The notes: generated from the sequence alone by a model not told the origin. A stretch of 64,000 nucleotides of DNA from Cristatella mucedo (GCA_009760855.2 WPIO01000016.1:6258501-6322500); one strand, 5' to 3'; counted from the first letter of the stretch, positions 1-11,599 are shown. A program made the numbers and translations.

Positions 1-113
1 GCGCGCAGCGGCACCGGCACGTCGTCGGCCGCATGAGCGAGGCACGTCAGGGCGTCCTGCACTGAGTCCGCTTCCGGCGGCAGCTGAGCGAGACGCCGTT
101 GCTGCTGCGGCAG
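1..113 (-). CDS. TANGO6: TANGO6 exon, C-terminal HEAT region (partial, runs off edge)
   Basis: Read on the minus strand from an acceptor at 115-114, this exon is open to the window edge. It encodes a segment with SVQDALTCLAHAADDVPVPL, which parallels the start of the conserved C-terminal HEAT-like block of TANGO6 (human motif LQEVLLSAYDP). The rest of that block should lie left of the window. The reading frame starts at phase 0, while the preceding exon I place ends at phase 1, so a short exon between them is missing or one boundary is wrong. Confidence 0.6.
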   Translation of the reverse strand, partial: MPQQQRRLAQLPPEADSVQDALTCLAHAADDVPVPLR

Positions 114-498
114 CTGCTCAGGAGGTGACGTTTTCCCACCGGCCGCTACTTCCGAACAAAGTGCAGTGGTGCCTACGCTGTCCCGGGTTTCCTCTTCGGC
201 CGTCTCAGCTCCGCAACGATCATGCGGCATTCGCTGCTGGTTGGCGGAGCGATTTGCCGACTCACCTGCAACGCCCCGGCCGCTGAGCGAACGCTGCTGC
301 CTTGCTGCGTGCCACCGCCGTCGTCGCAGGCCAGCCGATCCTGACCGAGGAGGCGCCGGGGGGGGGGGCGCCAGCGAGCTTACAGCTGTGGCCAAGTGCT
401 AGGCATGGCGACTCGTCCGGGAGGGCACATGAAGCAGCGCATGTGACACGGCGAATCGATGTGCACGTGACAGCCGAGCTGTCGCGAGCGGCCTTCAC

Positions 499-730
499 CT
501 GTTCTGCGAGCAGCCTGCTCGGCTGCCACGCCACCACCGGAAGTGGGCAGCCACTCCGCAGCATCGTCGGCCATCGCCACGCGCCCTCGCGTGGCGATGG
601 CCGTGCGGGCAGCGAGAGCGAGCTGACTGACCAGCGACGGTGCAGCGCTGCTGCTGCGCTGCGACCGCTCCTCAAGACGCGCCAGCAGCGGCAGCAGGCC
701 GTCCGCCGAGACCCAATCGTCTTCTGTCAG
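499..730 (-). CDS. TANGO6: TANGO6 exon (helical-repeat segment)
   Basis: The acceptor is at 732-731 and the donor GTGAAG at 498. The exon opens with LTEDDWVSADGLLPLLARLE, comparable to the human SSDFAVLKQLLPLLEK stretch. It continues with SQLALAARTAIATRGRVA, which lines up with human QELAVDLRITISTHGAFA. The start phase (0) matches the donor phase of the exon at 1184-1318. The tail after the conserved block is low-complexity and gly/ala-rich, as expected for the poorly conserved linker before the C-terminal repeats. The donor choice is the least certain part. Confidence 0.75.
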
Positions 731-849
731 CTACGACAGGAGGCCGACGACAAAACGGTAGAGATGAAAATGAACCGCACAAGCGTAAGCGGAAAACATT
801 GGCTCAACCGAGCAGGGCATGCAGCTTTGTTTGGTCGTAAAAAAAATTC

Positions 850-1095
850 TTGAAAAGATTGTCACTAAGAAGCTTGTGGCATACACTGAAACAAATAAAT
901 TGTCAGAACAATTTCAGTCGGGATTCAAGCAGGCACCGCTCCACTGAAACTGCTCTCAATGTAACCCACGATCCAAATCCATGCATACAAATTCATGCAG
1001 CAACGACAATGATAATAATACACTCGATACACGCGCCCTCACAGAACTCAATCTGATGAGAATGTCACTGCCCTAGCTCTGCTGGATCTATCAGT
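850..1095 (+). mobile_element. LINE-B fragment, N-terminal part of reverse transcriptase
   Basis: The region encodes a broken match to the early RT block of a non-LTR element (KLVAYTETNKLSEQFQSGFK), including the F-Q-S-G-F core typical of L2/CR1-group RTs. The same stretch recurs in LINE-B at about 59.48-59.70 kb. It sits in a TANGO6 intron and is truncated on both sides. Confidence 0.6.
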
Positions 1096-1183
1096 TCCGT
1101 TTGACACAGCTATGTGCAAGCAGGCTGCAGACCCCCGGCTCCGCTAGACGGAACCACCGACAGTGCGACGTGCTGTCACTCAC

Positions 1184-1318
1184 CTGGCTCAAAGCATCTT
1201 TATCACCGAATGGAGCGAGAACCAGGCCCAGCGCCAGAGTCAGCGTGTCCACTTCGAACGCGCCGCACTCCGCCTCCGTGTCGGCATGCCGCAGCCGGAT
1301 CCAGCGCTCGAGAGTGAG
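1184..1318 (-). CDS. TANGO6: TANGO6 exon (45 codons)
   Basis: This exon is bounded by an acceptor at 1320-1319 and a strong GTGAGT donor at 1183, and is exactly 45 codons in phase 0/0. It begins LTLERWIRLRHADTEAE and contains FEVDTLTLALGLVLAPFG, comparable to human ESQTLSMSMGLVAVMLGG. Phases agree with the exons on both sides (3634-3834 and 499-730), which supports a real spliced gene over a chance ORF. Confidence 0.8.
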
Positions 1319-2608
1319 CTGAAGCGGCCGCACAGCGAGCAGAGCGCTAGCACACGTGACACGAGCCAGCGCCAGTCGCAGACGCTGCACTGCCAGTAGC
1401 CGCCCGACCGACCCGGGCGGTGTACGAAAGCAGAAGGGCACTGCTAGTGCCGCCTACAACCGGAACTCGCAGCCCCGACGACTGCGCGATTTCCTTTTTC
1501 CTTTTTTGACCTACCTGTTTGCCAGCAGAAGCAAACAGAGGGCGATACAGAAAGCCACGGGAGCGTGACCAGAGGTCAGAAAGGAATAGAGAAGAGGTCA
1601 GAGTGGACAAAAGCCTCCGCCAGCCAGCCAACGACAAGCAAGCAGCAGACAAGCGCTGCTTTTGCAGACCGGTAAGCTCACCGAAGCGGCAAGCATTTCT
1701 TGAGCTGAGTGACCGATTAAATCATTGCGTCAGTCATTTCTCCTCACAGCAACGCTGCCAGGAGCCAGCCCGAAGCAGCTGGCTCGGTGGCTGAGGGGTG
1801 GGAAAGGACAACTCGGAGGACTCGGCAGCATCGTGGCAGCCTGTGCTGCCCAGGGACCGGCCCAGCCAAACATCTTACGACCAACAGATGGAGGAGAAGA
1901 GCATTATATCTAGCTGCCAATCTATCTAAAAAGGAGTGATGTCTGCAGGCGCACGACGACGAAAGCCGACAGATCAGCTCAGCTGTGACATCTGGCAAGC
2001 TTAGCAGCATTTCCGCGCCGAGAGCTACTGATTGGCTGGCGGCATTTGCCGGCTGAGCTACCGCTCCGGGGTAAAAAAGACATAACTTGTAGTCATGCAA
2101 CGAGCCCTAGGGGGATGTCAGCTCAGCTGTGCTCGCATTTTTGTGTGCACTAAAAATATAAACCCTGCCACGGCTGAACAGTGGCTTCCTGTCAGGGTCA
2201 GCCGAGATCAGGCCCATCCCTGGGAAGGGTAGTCATTCAGGCTCAAAGCCTAAGCTTAGATTGATGCAACGCACGATTCATCCTGCTGAGCGTCCATCGC
2301 AAGTAGAGCCTCGGGCAAAATCGAAGCTCCAGCAATGGCAGCTCCTCTCATGTTCACTAGATGCTCGTCGGCTTTTGTTGGGGCCCCAAAATTTGAAACC
2401 CCTGAAACTTTGGCACTCATAAAAACTTCTAGGCAAGTGTGTGTTCGTGGCACGGTAATGGGAATCTGTGAATTCGATTACTGCTGCCAGGCAAGGACGT
2501 AAGAGTGAGTCCTGCTGCTTCGGCAAAGCAAGAGCACCGTTTTTAACAGCACACACTTTGAACCAATAAGGTCACCACACTGACCTACCCCAATGCACAT
2601 AAGGTGCC

Positions 2609-2610
<2 letters not shown>

Positions 2611-2659
<49 letters not shown>

Positions 2660-2792
2660 AATATATATATACTATAGTAATATATATATATACTATAGTA
2701 ATATATAGTAATATATATATATATATACTATAGTAATATATATATATATATACTATAGTAATATATGTATATATATATATATATATATACAC
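2611..2792. repeat. (AT)n microsatellite with interspersed TAGTA
   Basis: About 180 bp of alternating AT is interrupted at irregular spacing by ACTATAGTA blocks, which are themselves palindromic. It lies in a TANGO6 intron. Any ORFs across it are artefacts of the dinucleotide repeat. Confidence 0.95.
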
Positions 2793-3633
2793 TAGCTAGT
2801 ACTATAGTACTAGCTTGCAACAAAGAAAAATCCTGGAAAATTTCAACTTTGCTTTGCAAGGCGCCTGAGTGTCTGCTGACCTAGCTGGTGAGCACGCTCT
2901 CGTTTGTTGTAAGCCTCGCCCTGCCCCTAATGAATCATGGGAGATTCTACTTACGCAAGCCCATCGATTAACAGGCATGCATAGCACGACTTCCGGTCGG
3001 TCGGGCTCACTCTGGCAGCTTTCGGTTCCAATATGCCAACAACTCAGCAGCTGGTCCGAGCAGACTTGGTCACTCGTCACTTCGGGCGACAGTAAAGGGG
3101 AGAGCGCAAGCTGCTGGAATGCTATGACCACCATTTGAAGTCTTTTTACGATAATAGCCCAATGAAGCTCTAGCATTTTAATGCTCAATTTCAACTATTA
3201 GTGCATATTGCAGCTGCATACGCAAATTAGAAAATTATCTCCCCCTTACCCCTTAGACATCACCATTATTGTACTGCAATGCAACTATTATAAATATATT
3301 ACGAATGCACGTGTGTGTGCGCACACGCACGCACGCACACACATGCCATACAAGATATCTAATGTTATTCTTTGCACAACCAGCAACCCTATGCAGCAGC
3401 AGCAGCAGCTGCGAGCTCGGTTGTTCAACTTCATTCTGAGCATTCGATGTACTCTTTTTAGTACAAAGTAAAACCAGTTTTCGTCCGGCATGGTGACAGC
3501 TTCGATAGTCCCGAGTTGTTGGTACAGCATGACATTTGACCTGCCGATCAACACTTTTTCAGCTGTATGGATGGCATGCACTATTGAAAACAAGGCCCAG
3601 TAAACATGCACAGCTCTACTCAAAAAGATGTAC

Positions 3634-3834
3634 CTTTGCAAACGAAAGTATATATGCTGGCTTTGCAGCGCAAACGGCAGCTCCCATCGCCTCGTATGCG
3701 TCGGCCACGAGCCTAGGGATGGCGACCGCATAGGCAAGGCTGCTTAGCTCAGCGCTGTCATGGTCGGTCGTCGTTTGACTGGCAATTAACTGCTTGGTGC
3801 AGCCATCATCTGAATCCAATATTGAGTTCAGCTC
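3634..3834 (-). CDS. TANGO6: TANGO6 exon (67 codons)
   Basis: The acceptor TTGCAG at 3836-3835 and donor AAG|GTACAT at 3633 give exactly 67 codons in phase 0/0. The segment starts ELNSILDSDDG, comparable to human KELTHVASENE. It ends in a predicted helix RLVADAYEAMGAAVCA followed by AYILSFAK, matching the human helix KLLVLQLMAVLCERM and the following VTQVVDFV. It joins the next exon (1184-1318) in frame. The preceding exon, expected to carry the conserved GLAGDFF-type helix, was not found between about 3.85 and 10.7 kb. Confidence 0.75.
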
Positions 3835-3849
3835 CTGCAACATCGCAGC

Positions 3850-4700
3850 AAATAGGAAAAGCCTCATGCAATGCAGTGGCACTTCCTAGAATGATGCCAT
3901 CACTAAGAAGTGAATAAGTGCTAGCCTTTCAACAATGGCCTGAGCATTACGAACAACTGGTCCCACCCCTGACCTTTCTGACCTCAGGGTATAAACAAAA
4001 CAGACAGACAAATTCCCTTTTTGAAGCAATAAATAAGTGGCACAACCGATACAGTACTTGACTTACAGCCTTTGCGACCTAACTGTCATACTAACAATAA
4101 ACGTCATAATGATACCAGACACGTAATGATCCTTGGATTTGTAAAAGCGCCAAGTGATATAGCTGTTGAAAAACAGATTAAAACATTTTAAGACAACGTG
4201 GCTATGATGAGCTGACTCTTTTTTTGTAGTTCTCATATAGCGTTGGTTTCTAACTTACATTTTCATTTTAGTTTTGGTTATAAAGGTAATTTTTTCCTAT
4301 TTCGTGTGCTAACGACTGGTTTGTCACAATTAGAGCGTTCAAAACTAACCCTCTTGAGTAAGAAATAATGCTCAAATATTTGGCAAAGATGTAATTATCG
4401 AGTCACCAACGCACGGTCATAAGTAGTGGATTAGTTACTTGCTTCTGCCTGCAGTAAGCAGGTAAAAATTGCTGATCATCAAGAGAATTGATGATATCCA
4501 GGAACTAGTCAATGGAAGGCATAAAGTCAGGTATCTGCTTGGCTAGCTACAACTCAACTCGAACCAGCTCAGGTCGAGGCCTTGGAAAGACAATAGTTAA
4601 AAGCCAGCCATCCTAGAAAAATCTTATTGTCTGTGGTGCTAAAAACTGTAAATAAATCCTTGCAGCACCAATGCTGCTACATCCCCAAAGCGTTCTGGGC
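3850..4700. other. Intronic sequence, nothing recognised
   Basis: This is AT-rich unique-looking intron DNA of TANGO6. I see no coding block, known repeat family or RNA gene in it. Confidence 0.5.
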
Positions 4701-4715
4701 AAAACTGCCACTTTT

Positions 4716-4718
<3 letters not shown>

Positions 4719-4751
<33 letters not shown>
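4719..4751. repeat. (CA)n microsatellite
   Basis: An uninterrupted CA dinucleotide run of about 33 bp within a TANGO6 intron. Confidence 0.95.
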
Positions 4752-4753
<2 letters not shown>

Positions 4754-4759
4754 AGCATG

Positions 4760-7150
4760 GGTCTCTCAGCAGCATTGAGTGCCCCAAAGATCCACTGAAG
4801 TGCTTTTTTGAGCTGGAAGTGAGTGCATGCTGATGTGGCTGGATATGTGCATAATTATGAAAACTCATCCGGCATCAGGAGTCGCTCTTCACTAGTGAAC
4901 AAATACCACTCAACAATTACTAAGCAGCGATTTCGAAATGCACCGACCTGCAGCAGAAAAAGAAAGAACTCGGCACTCAGGCCTTCGTCTCGGCAGCTGT
5001 GGATCAGCTTCACGAGGCAAGCTACACGGCTGTCTATAAAGTCCAGAGTTCGACACGCGCAGACAGCCGCATCACGGTAGCAGCTGAAACGAACGTTCAG
5101 ACACTGGGATTACTGCAATCAAAACCCGATCAACAAGCGTTAGCAAGAGCGGCCGACGACAGACGAAGAATCCCAACATTGACACTGGTTTGCCATCCTT
5201 GGGGAAGCTGAACATGATGAAACCAACAGCGACGGCAGGCAATGGCATCACCATGGGAAGAAAAGAATTGAGGTCGACGATGAATGCATCGTGTCATCCC
5301 TGATTGTGCAGCAATCAGTGGTTCTGGCGGGACAGGAAGGAAGGGAGGGATGGAGCAGCTGAGACTAAGCCGGCTAAGCAGACATCGACTGCTGTAATGC
5401 TGCAAGAATGCAGCCACCTATTCCAAGCACCCAAACTCTAGAGCAGCCAACGATGGATGCCGAGCTGTGTGCAGCTCGGCATCCAAAGCTTGGCCTTAAG
5501 CCATGCTCAATGTCCCTACTACATGAGACATTTTACCCCAATATCACACATGCACAGACGTGCTCAATCTGCCAGCTTAGGCAGCCCGAATGGTATGCTC
5601 TACAAGGCGTGAGGCCCAAACAAAGAGTGAGAGCTGCTGCTGCTTTCAATGGCTCGATTTGTCTCTTGATTAGCGACAGGTAACGATCGATCAGAGCAAA
5701 AAATGACAGTAACTCGATTACAAGGTCTACTTGTTTGTCTTTTGCTTAACATCTTGTGCAAATGTAGCCACGGAGTGAATCGTGTGTACCTACGATTATG
5801 TAACAGGCATTCTCAACAAGTGAAAAGCTGCTCAAGCATGACACAGTGCAGCATGACACAAAAAAGATTGTTTCATAAGGATGAGTAGGCGGAATACGTG
5901 ACTAAGAAAAAATCCAGGCTACAATCCAAAAACAATAGCAGCCCTACACGGTAGCACGAGGGCACTGCAATCAACAGTGCATGCTAAAGAACTTAGGTCT
6001 TTAAAAAAAACAATTGCAGGCATTTTGCCAGAGCAGACTCTAGATCAAGGCAATATTGCAATAAAAAACAGCAGTAAATACTTTATACAAAAACCGTATC
6101 ACGTAGATAGAATAGAAGACAGCCTACAGCAAAGGCTCGTGCCCTTAGCACAAATAATAAGCACCACGATATTGTATTGCATACAAAACCCGATGGTGTT
6201 GTTCACAGGGCTATAGAACAACCATGTTGTGGTCATAATGCGACCATTGTAAATGCTACTACTGCCATTCAGGCTGGAATTAATGAGCAGAGAAACATGG
6301 CCTAAAGCAGCTATGGACAAGCTGATGGAGGTCTTGTGGACATTAATTTTTTAATGTCTGCGAACATTCTAAACTTTCAGAGTGACATAACAAAATTGGC
6401 TCCTCACGGGATCCCTAAAAAAAGTACAAACATAAGTATCATTACATTCAGTGGTCAAACTAGCCGAGGATGTTCAAAATCTAGGCATAATTTTATAAAA
6501 CCACCAGTATCAAAAAGTTCATCTAAAATATTTGACTTACATGTATGTCCACAGGCATACACATACACATACAGCAACAATATGGCCTCTGAGGTCTATC
6601 AATATGGCCACCGAGGTCTACCGTGGGACTGTCAGGCTTAAATTCTCCCTAATGCGAGGCACAAAGGCTGCACATGTGTAAACAATTTTTAACATATAAA
6701 ATATATAAAAATATATCAAGCAAAAATATCGAATTTCTGTAAGAACGTCGGTAAGAAGTAGGCAGACTTTGGTTCTTGATTACTGCCTGCTCACTGCTGG
6801 ACTTCGATGGCAGCAGGTTCTACACACTGTGTCGTGCAATGTCAACCCCACAGCATTCGAAGCCGAATAAAAAGCTCGGTCACCCGGGTACTCGGAAGTA
6901 AATTGCTTCGAAGTCACCAATCTAAGTCTTCCCTTCAATGTTCGATTGGGTTTTAATCGGGCGACTCATGGAGGACATATCCATGGCGATAACAGGCAAG
7001 TCCTAAAACCTTTTTCTTACCCATTCCTCTCCATGCGGTAGGTCATTAACCGGCTGATACCTAAATCTATCTTTCAACAGACTGTATCAGCAGACAGAAT
7101 TCCTGAGTTCTGAAGAGCAGCGAGGCGCAAATGCGGTCCACGATGCCGCG
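4760..7150. other. Long intronic stretch, nothing recognised
   Basis: I find no exon, SINE or LINE block that can be supported here. The missing TANGO6 exon between 3.85 and 10.76 kb could lie in this stretch, but no open segment shows its expected motifs. Confidence 0.4.
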
Positions 7151-7158
7151 AGTGAGAT

Positions 7159-7251
7159 GCACGAGCCAATAAGCTTCTTGTGGGTGAGTGCACGAGCCAA
7201 TGAGCTTCCTGTGGGTGGGTGCACAAGCCAATGAGCTTCTTGTGGGTGAGT
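7159..7251. repeat. 31-bp minisatellite, three units
   Basis: Three tandem 31-bp units (starting 7159, 7190 and 7221) share the core GAGCTTCTTGTGGGTGAGTG with two to four differences each. A truncated fourth unit starts at 7252. It lies in a TANGO6 intron. Confidence 0.9.
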
Positions 7252-8171
7252 GCAGGGCTTCGGGAGCAGAAGGTTTTCGAGCTGCGACTTCCCGTTCGGG
7301 TGGCCTTCGGCGCCATCGGTTTGACACGTACTTGGCGCACTCGACTAACTTCACTAATCCCGAGAAGAAAAGCAAAATTTCTGTTGTCGATTCCTTGCTT
7401 GTGCAGTGCAGTGCTGGAAACTTTTGGCTTAGCCCGCGGTCACAGCGGTGAGTCGGTCACCGAGAGCCCCGTGGGTTACCTGGGGTGGGGGGAGAGCCTC
7501 AAGGCGGTGTTTAGGAATGGTAGCTGATGCAAACAAATGACAGCACACTGCACACCTGGGAGGAAGGGGAGGGGCCTACCACAAGAGTAAGGGCAAGGAC
7601 GAGTTAAAATCAGCCAAGGTATCTATCTATCTCTATGGCACTGGTGGTAGGTTTAAAACCAATATCATCTCTAAGAGAGCAGAGGGGGCGGGATGTCTGC
7701 AACCAAGCGCTAATGTGCAGCACGAAAAAAGAGCGGCGTTGCCACACCTTTCCACGGCTTCGGCAGCCACAACAAGCTGCTACGGTGCGACGAGGCACAC
7801 AGGTAGGCGAGCCTTCCGTTAAAGCTTTAGCGCTTTTGTCTGCATTCAGCATAAATAATCGCCGTGCTCGACAGCTGGAAAGAGGGATAGCAGAACTACA
7901 TAGCTGAAGAAGAGTCGCGCCTTCTCAGGAGGTCCGACACGGGCGCGAGAAGGCTGCTGAGATCATGCTGTGTATCGGCGAATGGCCGACGATGGAGGTG
8001 AGTGAATCTCTTAATTAAAATCTCTTAATTAAAGTGAGAAAGCCTGTCCATCGCATGGCAAGATGGCGCACTTCCGTGAGTTGGCAAGATGGTGCAGCGC
8101 TGTCTTCCATGACCATACTACGACTACTTCTACTGTGACTCAGTGAAGCAAGTCCACAGGCAATGAGCTTT

Positions 8172-8219
8172 ATATATATATATAAGCTCACTTACACACA
8201 CACACACTTACACACACTT

Positions 8220-8310
<91 letters not shown>
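8172..8310. repeat. (TA)n and (CA)n microsatellites
   Basis: A short TATATA run is followed by about 115 bp of nearly pure CA with a few CG and TT variants, then ATATAT. Confidence 0.95.
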
Positions 8311-8435
8311 ATCTCACTGCCTGTGGACTCGCTTTATAAATATGCAGCCATTGCCCGGTCTTTCCTGACCGCAGGCTACCATTCGGCAGTGGTGAGGCCA
8401 TTCGTGGTCGGGGCTCTCGGTAGCTGGTGGCCAGA

Positions 8436-8500
8436 TAATAAAAAAGCACTTGATAAAGTGCCCTCAGAGAACTCAATCTCTCTCTCTAGGCGCTTTTAAT
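8436..8500 (-). mobile_element. LINE-A 3' end fragment
   Basis: Read on the minus strand this is the family's terminal block: AGGCGCCT-type stem, AGATTGAGTTCTCTGAGG, then CACTTTATCAAGTG and an A/T-rich tail. It is one of many 5'-truncated copies. Only the last 65 bp remain. Confidence 0.75.
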
Positions 8501-8703
8501 GAATATTAATGAAGCTTGCTTGGCCGACCTTGGCATCCCACGGAAAGGACGGTTTTAAGTAAGCTCTGCGTCTCCGACGCCATTACCGGCTCGGAAGCCG
8601 TGTGGTCCTTGTTACTGAATGGGAGGCCCTGGTAGCACCGTGACCCCGGCAGGGCACCGCTGGCTAATGTATATATGAGCATTAAATATTTTATTATACC
8701 TTG

Positions 8704-8814
8704 ATATATGTATGTATGTATGCATGCATGTATGCATGCATGCATGCATGCATGCATGCATGCATGCATGTATGTATGTATGTATGTATGTATGTATGTA
8801 TGTATGTATGTATG

Positions 8815-8863
<49 letters not shown>
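8704..8863. repeat. ATGT / ATGC / AT compound microsatellite
   Basis: Tetranucleotide ATGT units give way to about 13 ATGC units (self-complementary GCAT/ATGC), then ATGT again, then AT dinucleotides. The ATGC block is strongly palindromic and could extrude as a hairpin. Confidence 0.95.
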
Positions 8864-8866
<3 letters not shown>

Positions 8867-9059
8867 CCATACATACATATATATGCTAGAGCCATGCAGG
8901 GCGAGCATTGGCTTATAAGGCTCATAGGCTGATTTACTAAAGATATGCAGAGCTAACTCTTGAATGTGTCAGTTCATTTTTGTCTCCAAAACGAGAAAGA
9001 GCAAACGGTCTAAATAATGACAGAATCTAAGATCACAGATGGAAGCAGCAGGCTTACAG

Positions 9060-9945
9060 TACATCTGCTGTGCTACTGCTGCGCGTTACTTCCATACTGC
9101 TCACTTCCTCTGACTTAGCTACGCTTCCCCTTTTCTCTTTCTGTAAAAGCAGTCTTCTGAATGAAGCTTTTAAAAGCATCATTCAGAAGACTGCTTCTAC
9201 AGCTAGCCATCATGTCCGATCTCTATCTAAGATTAGGAGCTGTCTTCCAGTGACTTGCAAAACATTTAACTAGCTCCTTAGTTCTGTCTCGGCTTGATTA
9301 TTGTAATTCCCTTTTGGCTGGGCTACCAAAGAAAGCAACCAGGTCACTGGAGCTGGCTATGAATATGGCTGCAAGGCTAGTTTTCAACTCCCAGAGGTTT
9401 GAACGCCCGTATCCTTTGCTAAAAGAGCTAGGATAGCTGGCGGTTGATCAACGTATACAGAGCAAAGTTCTTACGCTGACCCACAAGGCCAGCCACGGCT
9501 TGGCTTCTCAATATTTAGCTGAACTGGTGCACTAGTTTCACCCTCCTCGTGCCCTCAGGTCCTGCATGGACAATAAATTAGTTGTTCCAATCCTCCGCTT
9601 AAAGACCGTTGACGACAGAAGCTTTATCTCTGCAGGTCCTACACTGTAGAACTCGCTCCCACAATTCTTACGCAACGACAACTACTCTCCTGCTCCGGAC
9701 TATGGCTCATTCTTTTCAGCGATCCTGAGCTGCTACTTCCATGCTGCTCACTACCTCAACTGCTCTCCTGACTCTGCTATGCTTCCCACTTTCTCTTTGT
9801 TGCATGAGACGAAGTTTGTTGTCTACCGAATGCGTACCGAAAGCCGCTCAGTCTGTGAGTGCGCTATAGAAAACTCTCTTGCGTAACACCCGCATAGTCT
9901 TTATGGCTTTGTGGAGTTACAGACGGAGATACATTACATTACATT
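9060..9945 (+). mobile_element. LINE-B copy (3' coding end and 3' UTR), 5' rearranged
   Basis: From about 9180 the plus strand carries the C-terminal LINE-B block, with degenerate coding for LSRLDYCNSLLAGLPKKATR, then a KVLTLTHKASHGLAS-like block and NSLPQFLRN. It ends in the family's 3' UTR around 9945 (ending near GTGGAGTTACAGACGGAGAT). The same sequence is present in reverse at 29.69-30.93 kb. At 9060-9150 a piece of the 3' UTR is misplaced upstream, next to an inverted segment. Stops and frameshifts make the copy dead. Confidence 0.8.
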
Positions 9946-10299
9946 TGTTACCCACTTAGGCCTTGAGGCATTGTCAAGTTACATACAGACAGATGGAGAA
10001 ATATTACATTATATTTACGTACGCTCTTTAGCACAAGCCATGCTATGCAATGAAGCAGCATTTAACTGTGCAGCCAGCCCCTCTCCGTGCAAAGCGATCA
10101 TGAGCCGGAGGAGGACGTCATCAAAGTTCGAAGGGCCAAGGGGGATCGGTGGTGGCCCAAGTTGTCACAAAACGGTCCCAAGTGTTAAAAAATGCCTTTG
10201 AAGCAATAACCCGAGTTAGTATTGCTCTCAGCACTACCGCACGAGATGAGATAATGTCGCTCAAGACAGAAGAAAAAGACGAGAATAGCAAAACCGGGC

Positions 10300-10436
10300 T
10301 GGTTGGCTCTGTGATTAAGGTGCTCGCCCGGGACCAAGGTCAGGGCTCGAGCCCCGTGGCATATGTCAAGCGCCTGAATAGAGATTATGTTCTCTGAGGG
10401 CACTATACAAATAAATTATATTATTATATTAAAACA
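10300..10436 (+). mobile_element. SINE-A copy (tRNA-like head plus LINE-A-like tail)
   Basis: The head contains GTGATTAAGGTGCTCGCC (A-box region) and GGGCTCGAGCCCC (B-box, cf. GGTTCGANTCC). After CATATGTC comes AAGCGCCTGAATAGAGATTA and TTCTCTGAGGGCACTATACA, then an ATT-rich end. The last part closely resembles the LINE-A terminus. About 135 bp; six copies recognised in the window. Confidence 0.8.
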
Positions 10437-10759
10437 GCTGGTGTCCAGTCAATCTCTGGGGGTGGGGCTGAGCCCTGCAATGCTGCCCGTGCCGATGAGT
10501 AACAGCAAGCCCTCCACCATCAAAGTTCGAAGGGCAGCTCCAGTTGCGGAGCTCAGGCGGCCCTAGGCGCATGCTGACGAGGCACGTCTGCGCACCCACA
10601 CGCCCGACCGGCAGCTGCTTGCGCATGCCACGAGCAACCTTGCGCACGTGGATCTCCACGGGTGCTCGCTTTTATCCTCGGCTACGGCGGGCGGAAATCG
10701 GAGCGAGAGACATCGATTCGGACGCCCGTACGCAGGCGGGCGACGTCAAAAAGGCATAC

Positions 10760-10927
10760 CAGTCCAAGCGGCAAAGATGCCCGTCGGCGTCAACTGAGAA
10801 AACGGTGCCGGTGCCCTGGCAAGGGCGCCGCGACGTCAGCTCGACGAGACGCCTGAAAGACGCGGCCGTCGGGCCGTGCTGCTGGCTGCCTACGAGATGC
10901 CGCTGCAGGAGCTGCTCGCACTCGGAC
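10760..10927 (-). CDS. TANGO6: TANGO6 exon (3' boundary tentative)
   Basis: The acceptor CTGCAG at 10929-10928 joins in phase 2 to the exon at 11395-11546, producing SFAR-SECEQLLQRHLVGSQQ across the junction, comparable to human SHIRSLCQEILLWILGKLE. Downstream, TGTVFSVDADG resembles the human HGGIMITIKEA strand. The donor TG|GTATGC at 10759 is my best choice, but the frame stays open for a further 30 codons. The next exon found (3634-3834) starts in phase 0, so at least one exon between them is missing. Confidence 0.65.
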
Positions 10928-11085
10928 CTGCAGGTGAGGCAGGAAAAAGTCATGTGCCACGGCTCCTCCCAGCACGACGCAAAGCAGTACTCCAATCGGC
11001 AACAAGGTCGGGGATAAAATGAGAGCGAGCAAGACGTTCTTTGCAAGCAGCCTGCAACTATCGATCTGCTGGTGCTGCAGGAAAG

Positions 11086-11324
11086 AAGAGAGAGACAGAG
11101 AGAGAAAGAGATAGAGACAGAAAGACACAGAGAGAGACAGTCAGACAAACAGAGGGAGAAAAAGAGAGGGAGAAAAAGAGAGGGAGAGAGACAGAGAGGG
11201 AGAGAGACAGAGAGAGGAGAGAGACAGAGACAGAGAGAGGAGAGAGACAGACAGAGACAGAGAGAGGAGAGAGACAGACAGAGACAGAGAGAGGAGAGAG
11301 ACAGACAGACAAGCAGAGAGCTAA
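11086..11324. repeat. GA-rich polypurine tract with GACA units
   Basis: About 240 bp of almost pure purine on the plus strand (GAGA, GACAGA, GAGGAGAGAGACAGACAGAG). The last part repeats as a roughly 30-bp higher-order unit. ORFs through it on either strand are compositional. Confidence 0.95.
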
Positions 11325-11394
11325 TAGGCTAATCAAGTAGGCGATCAAGCAAGCACACCGCGCCTATGCCACGGGCAGCAGCTGCACCGTGCAC

Positions 11395-11546
11395 CGAGCG
11401 AAGCTCAAAGCTGCCGAGGATGATGACCTGACAGTCCAGGCCGTGCAGGAAGAGGCGCAGAGCACCTCGAACAGGCAGGGCATGACCTCGCCGATCAGCT
11501 CGCAGAGCTGAGCGCACGGCTGCATTCCGGCTCCTCCGCAAACAGC
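11395..11546 (-). CDS. TANGO6: TANGO6 exon (50 codons + 2 nt)
   Basis: A good acceptor (TTTTCCCTACAG, AG at 11548-11547) and the donor CG|GTGCAC at 11394 bound this exon. It encodes CELIGEVMPCLFEVLCASS, matching human LMDSLLPVLGVLFLLY in spacing and hydrophobicity. The donor phase (2) fits the following exon exactly. It starts in phase 0 whereas the previous exon found (16441-16606) ends in phase 1, so an exon of length 2 mod 3 is missing between them. Confidence 0.75.
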
Positions 11547-11599
11547 CTGTAGGGAAAAGAAGCAGAGAAAGGTGGCGATCAAGCAGATCGGTCAAGCAG

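Noticed and set aside
1347-1652. Minus-strand ORF next to the TANGO6 exon at 1184-1318
   Set aside because: A different frame from the homologous one; no match to TANGO6.
8704-8820. CRISPR-like or satellite array
   Set aside because: Simple tetranucleotide repeat without spacers, in an animal genome.
8612-8932. Several ORFs of about 70-139 codons across the ATGT/AT microsatellite
   Set aside because: They translate to His-Ala-Cys-Met and Tyr-Ile repeats and exist only because the dinucleotide and tetranucleotide repeats lack stops.
11041-11348. Arg-Glu-rich and Leu-Ser-rich ORFs of about 90-100 codons
   Set aside because: Pure products of the GA tract on both strands; no conserved block.
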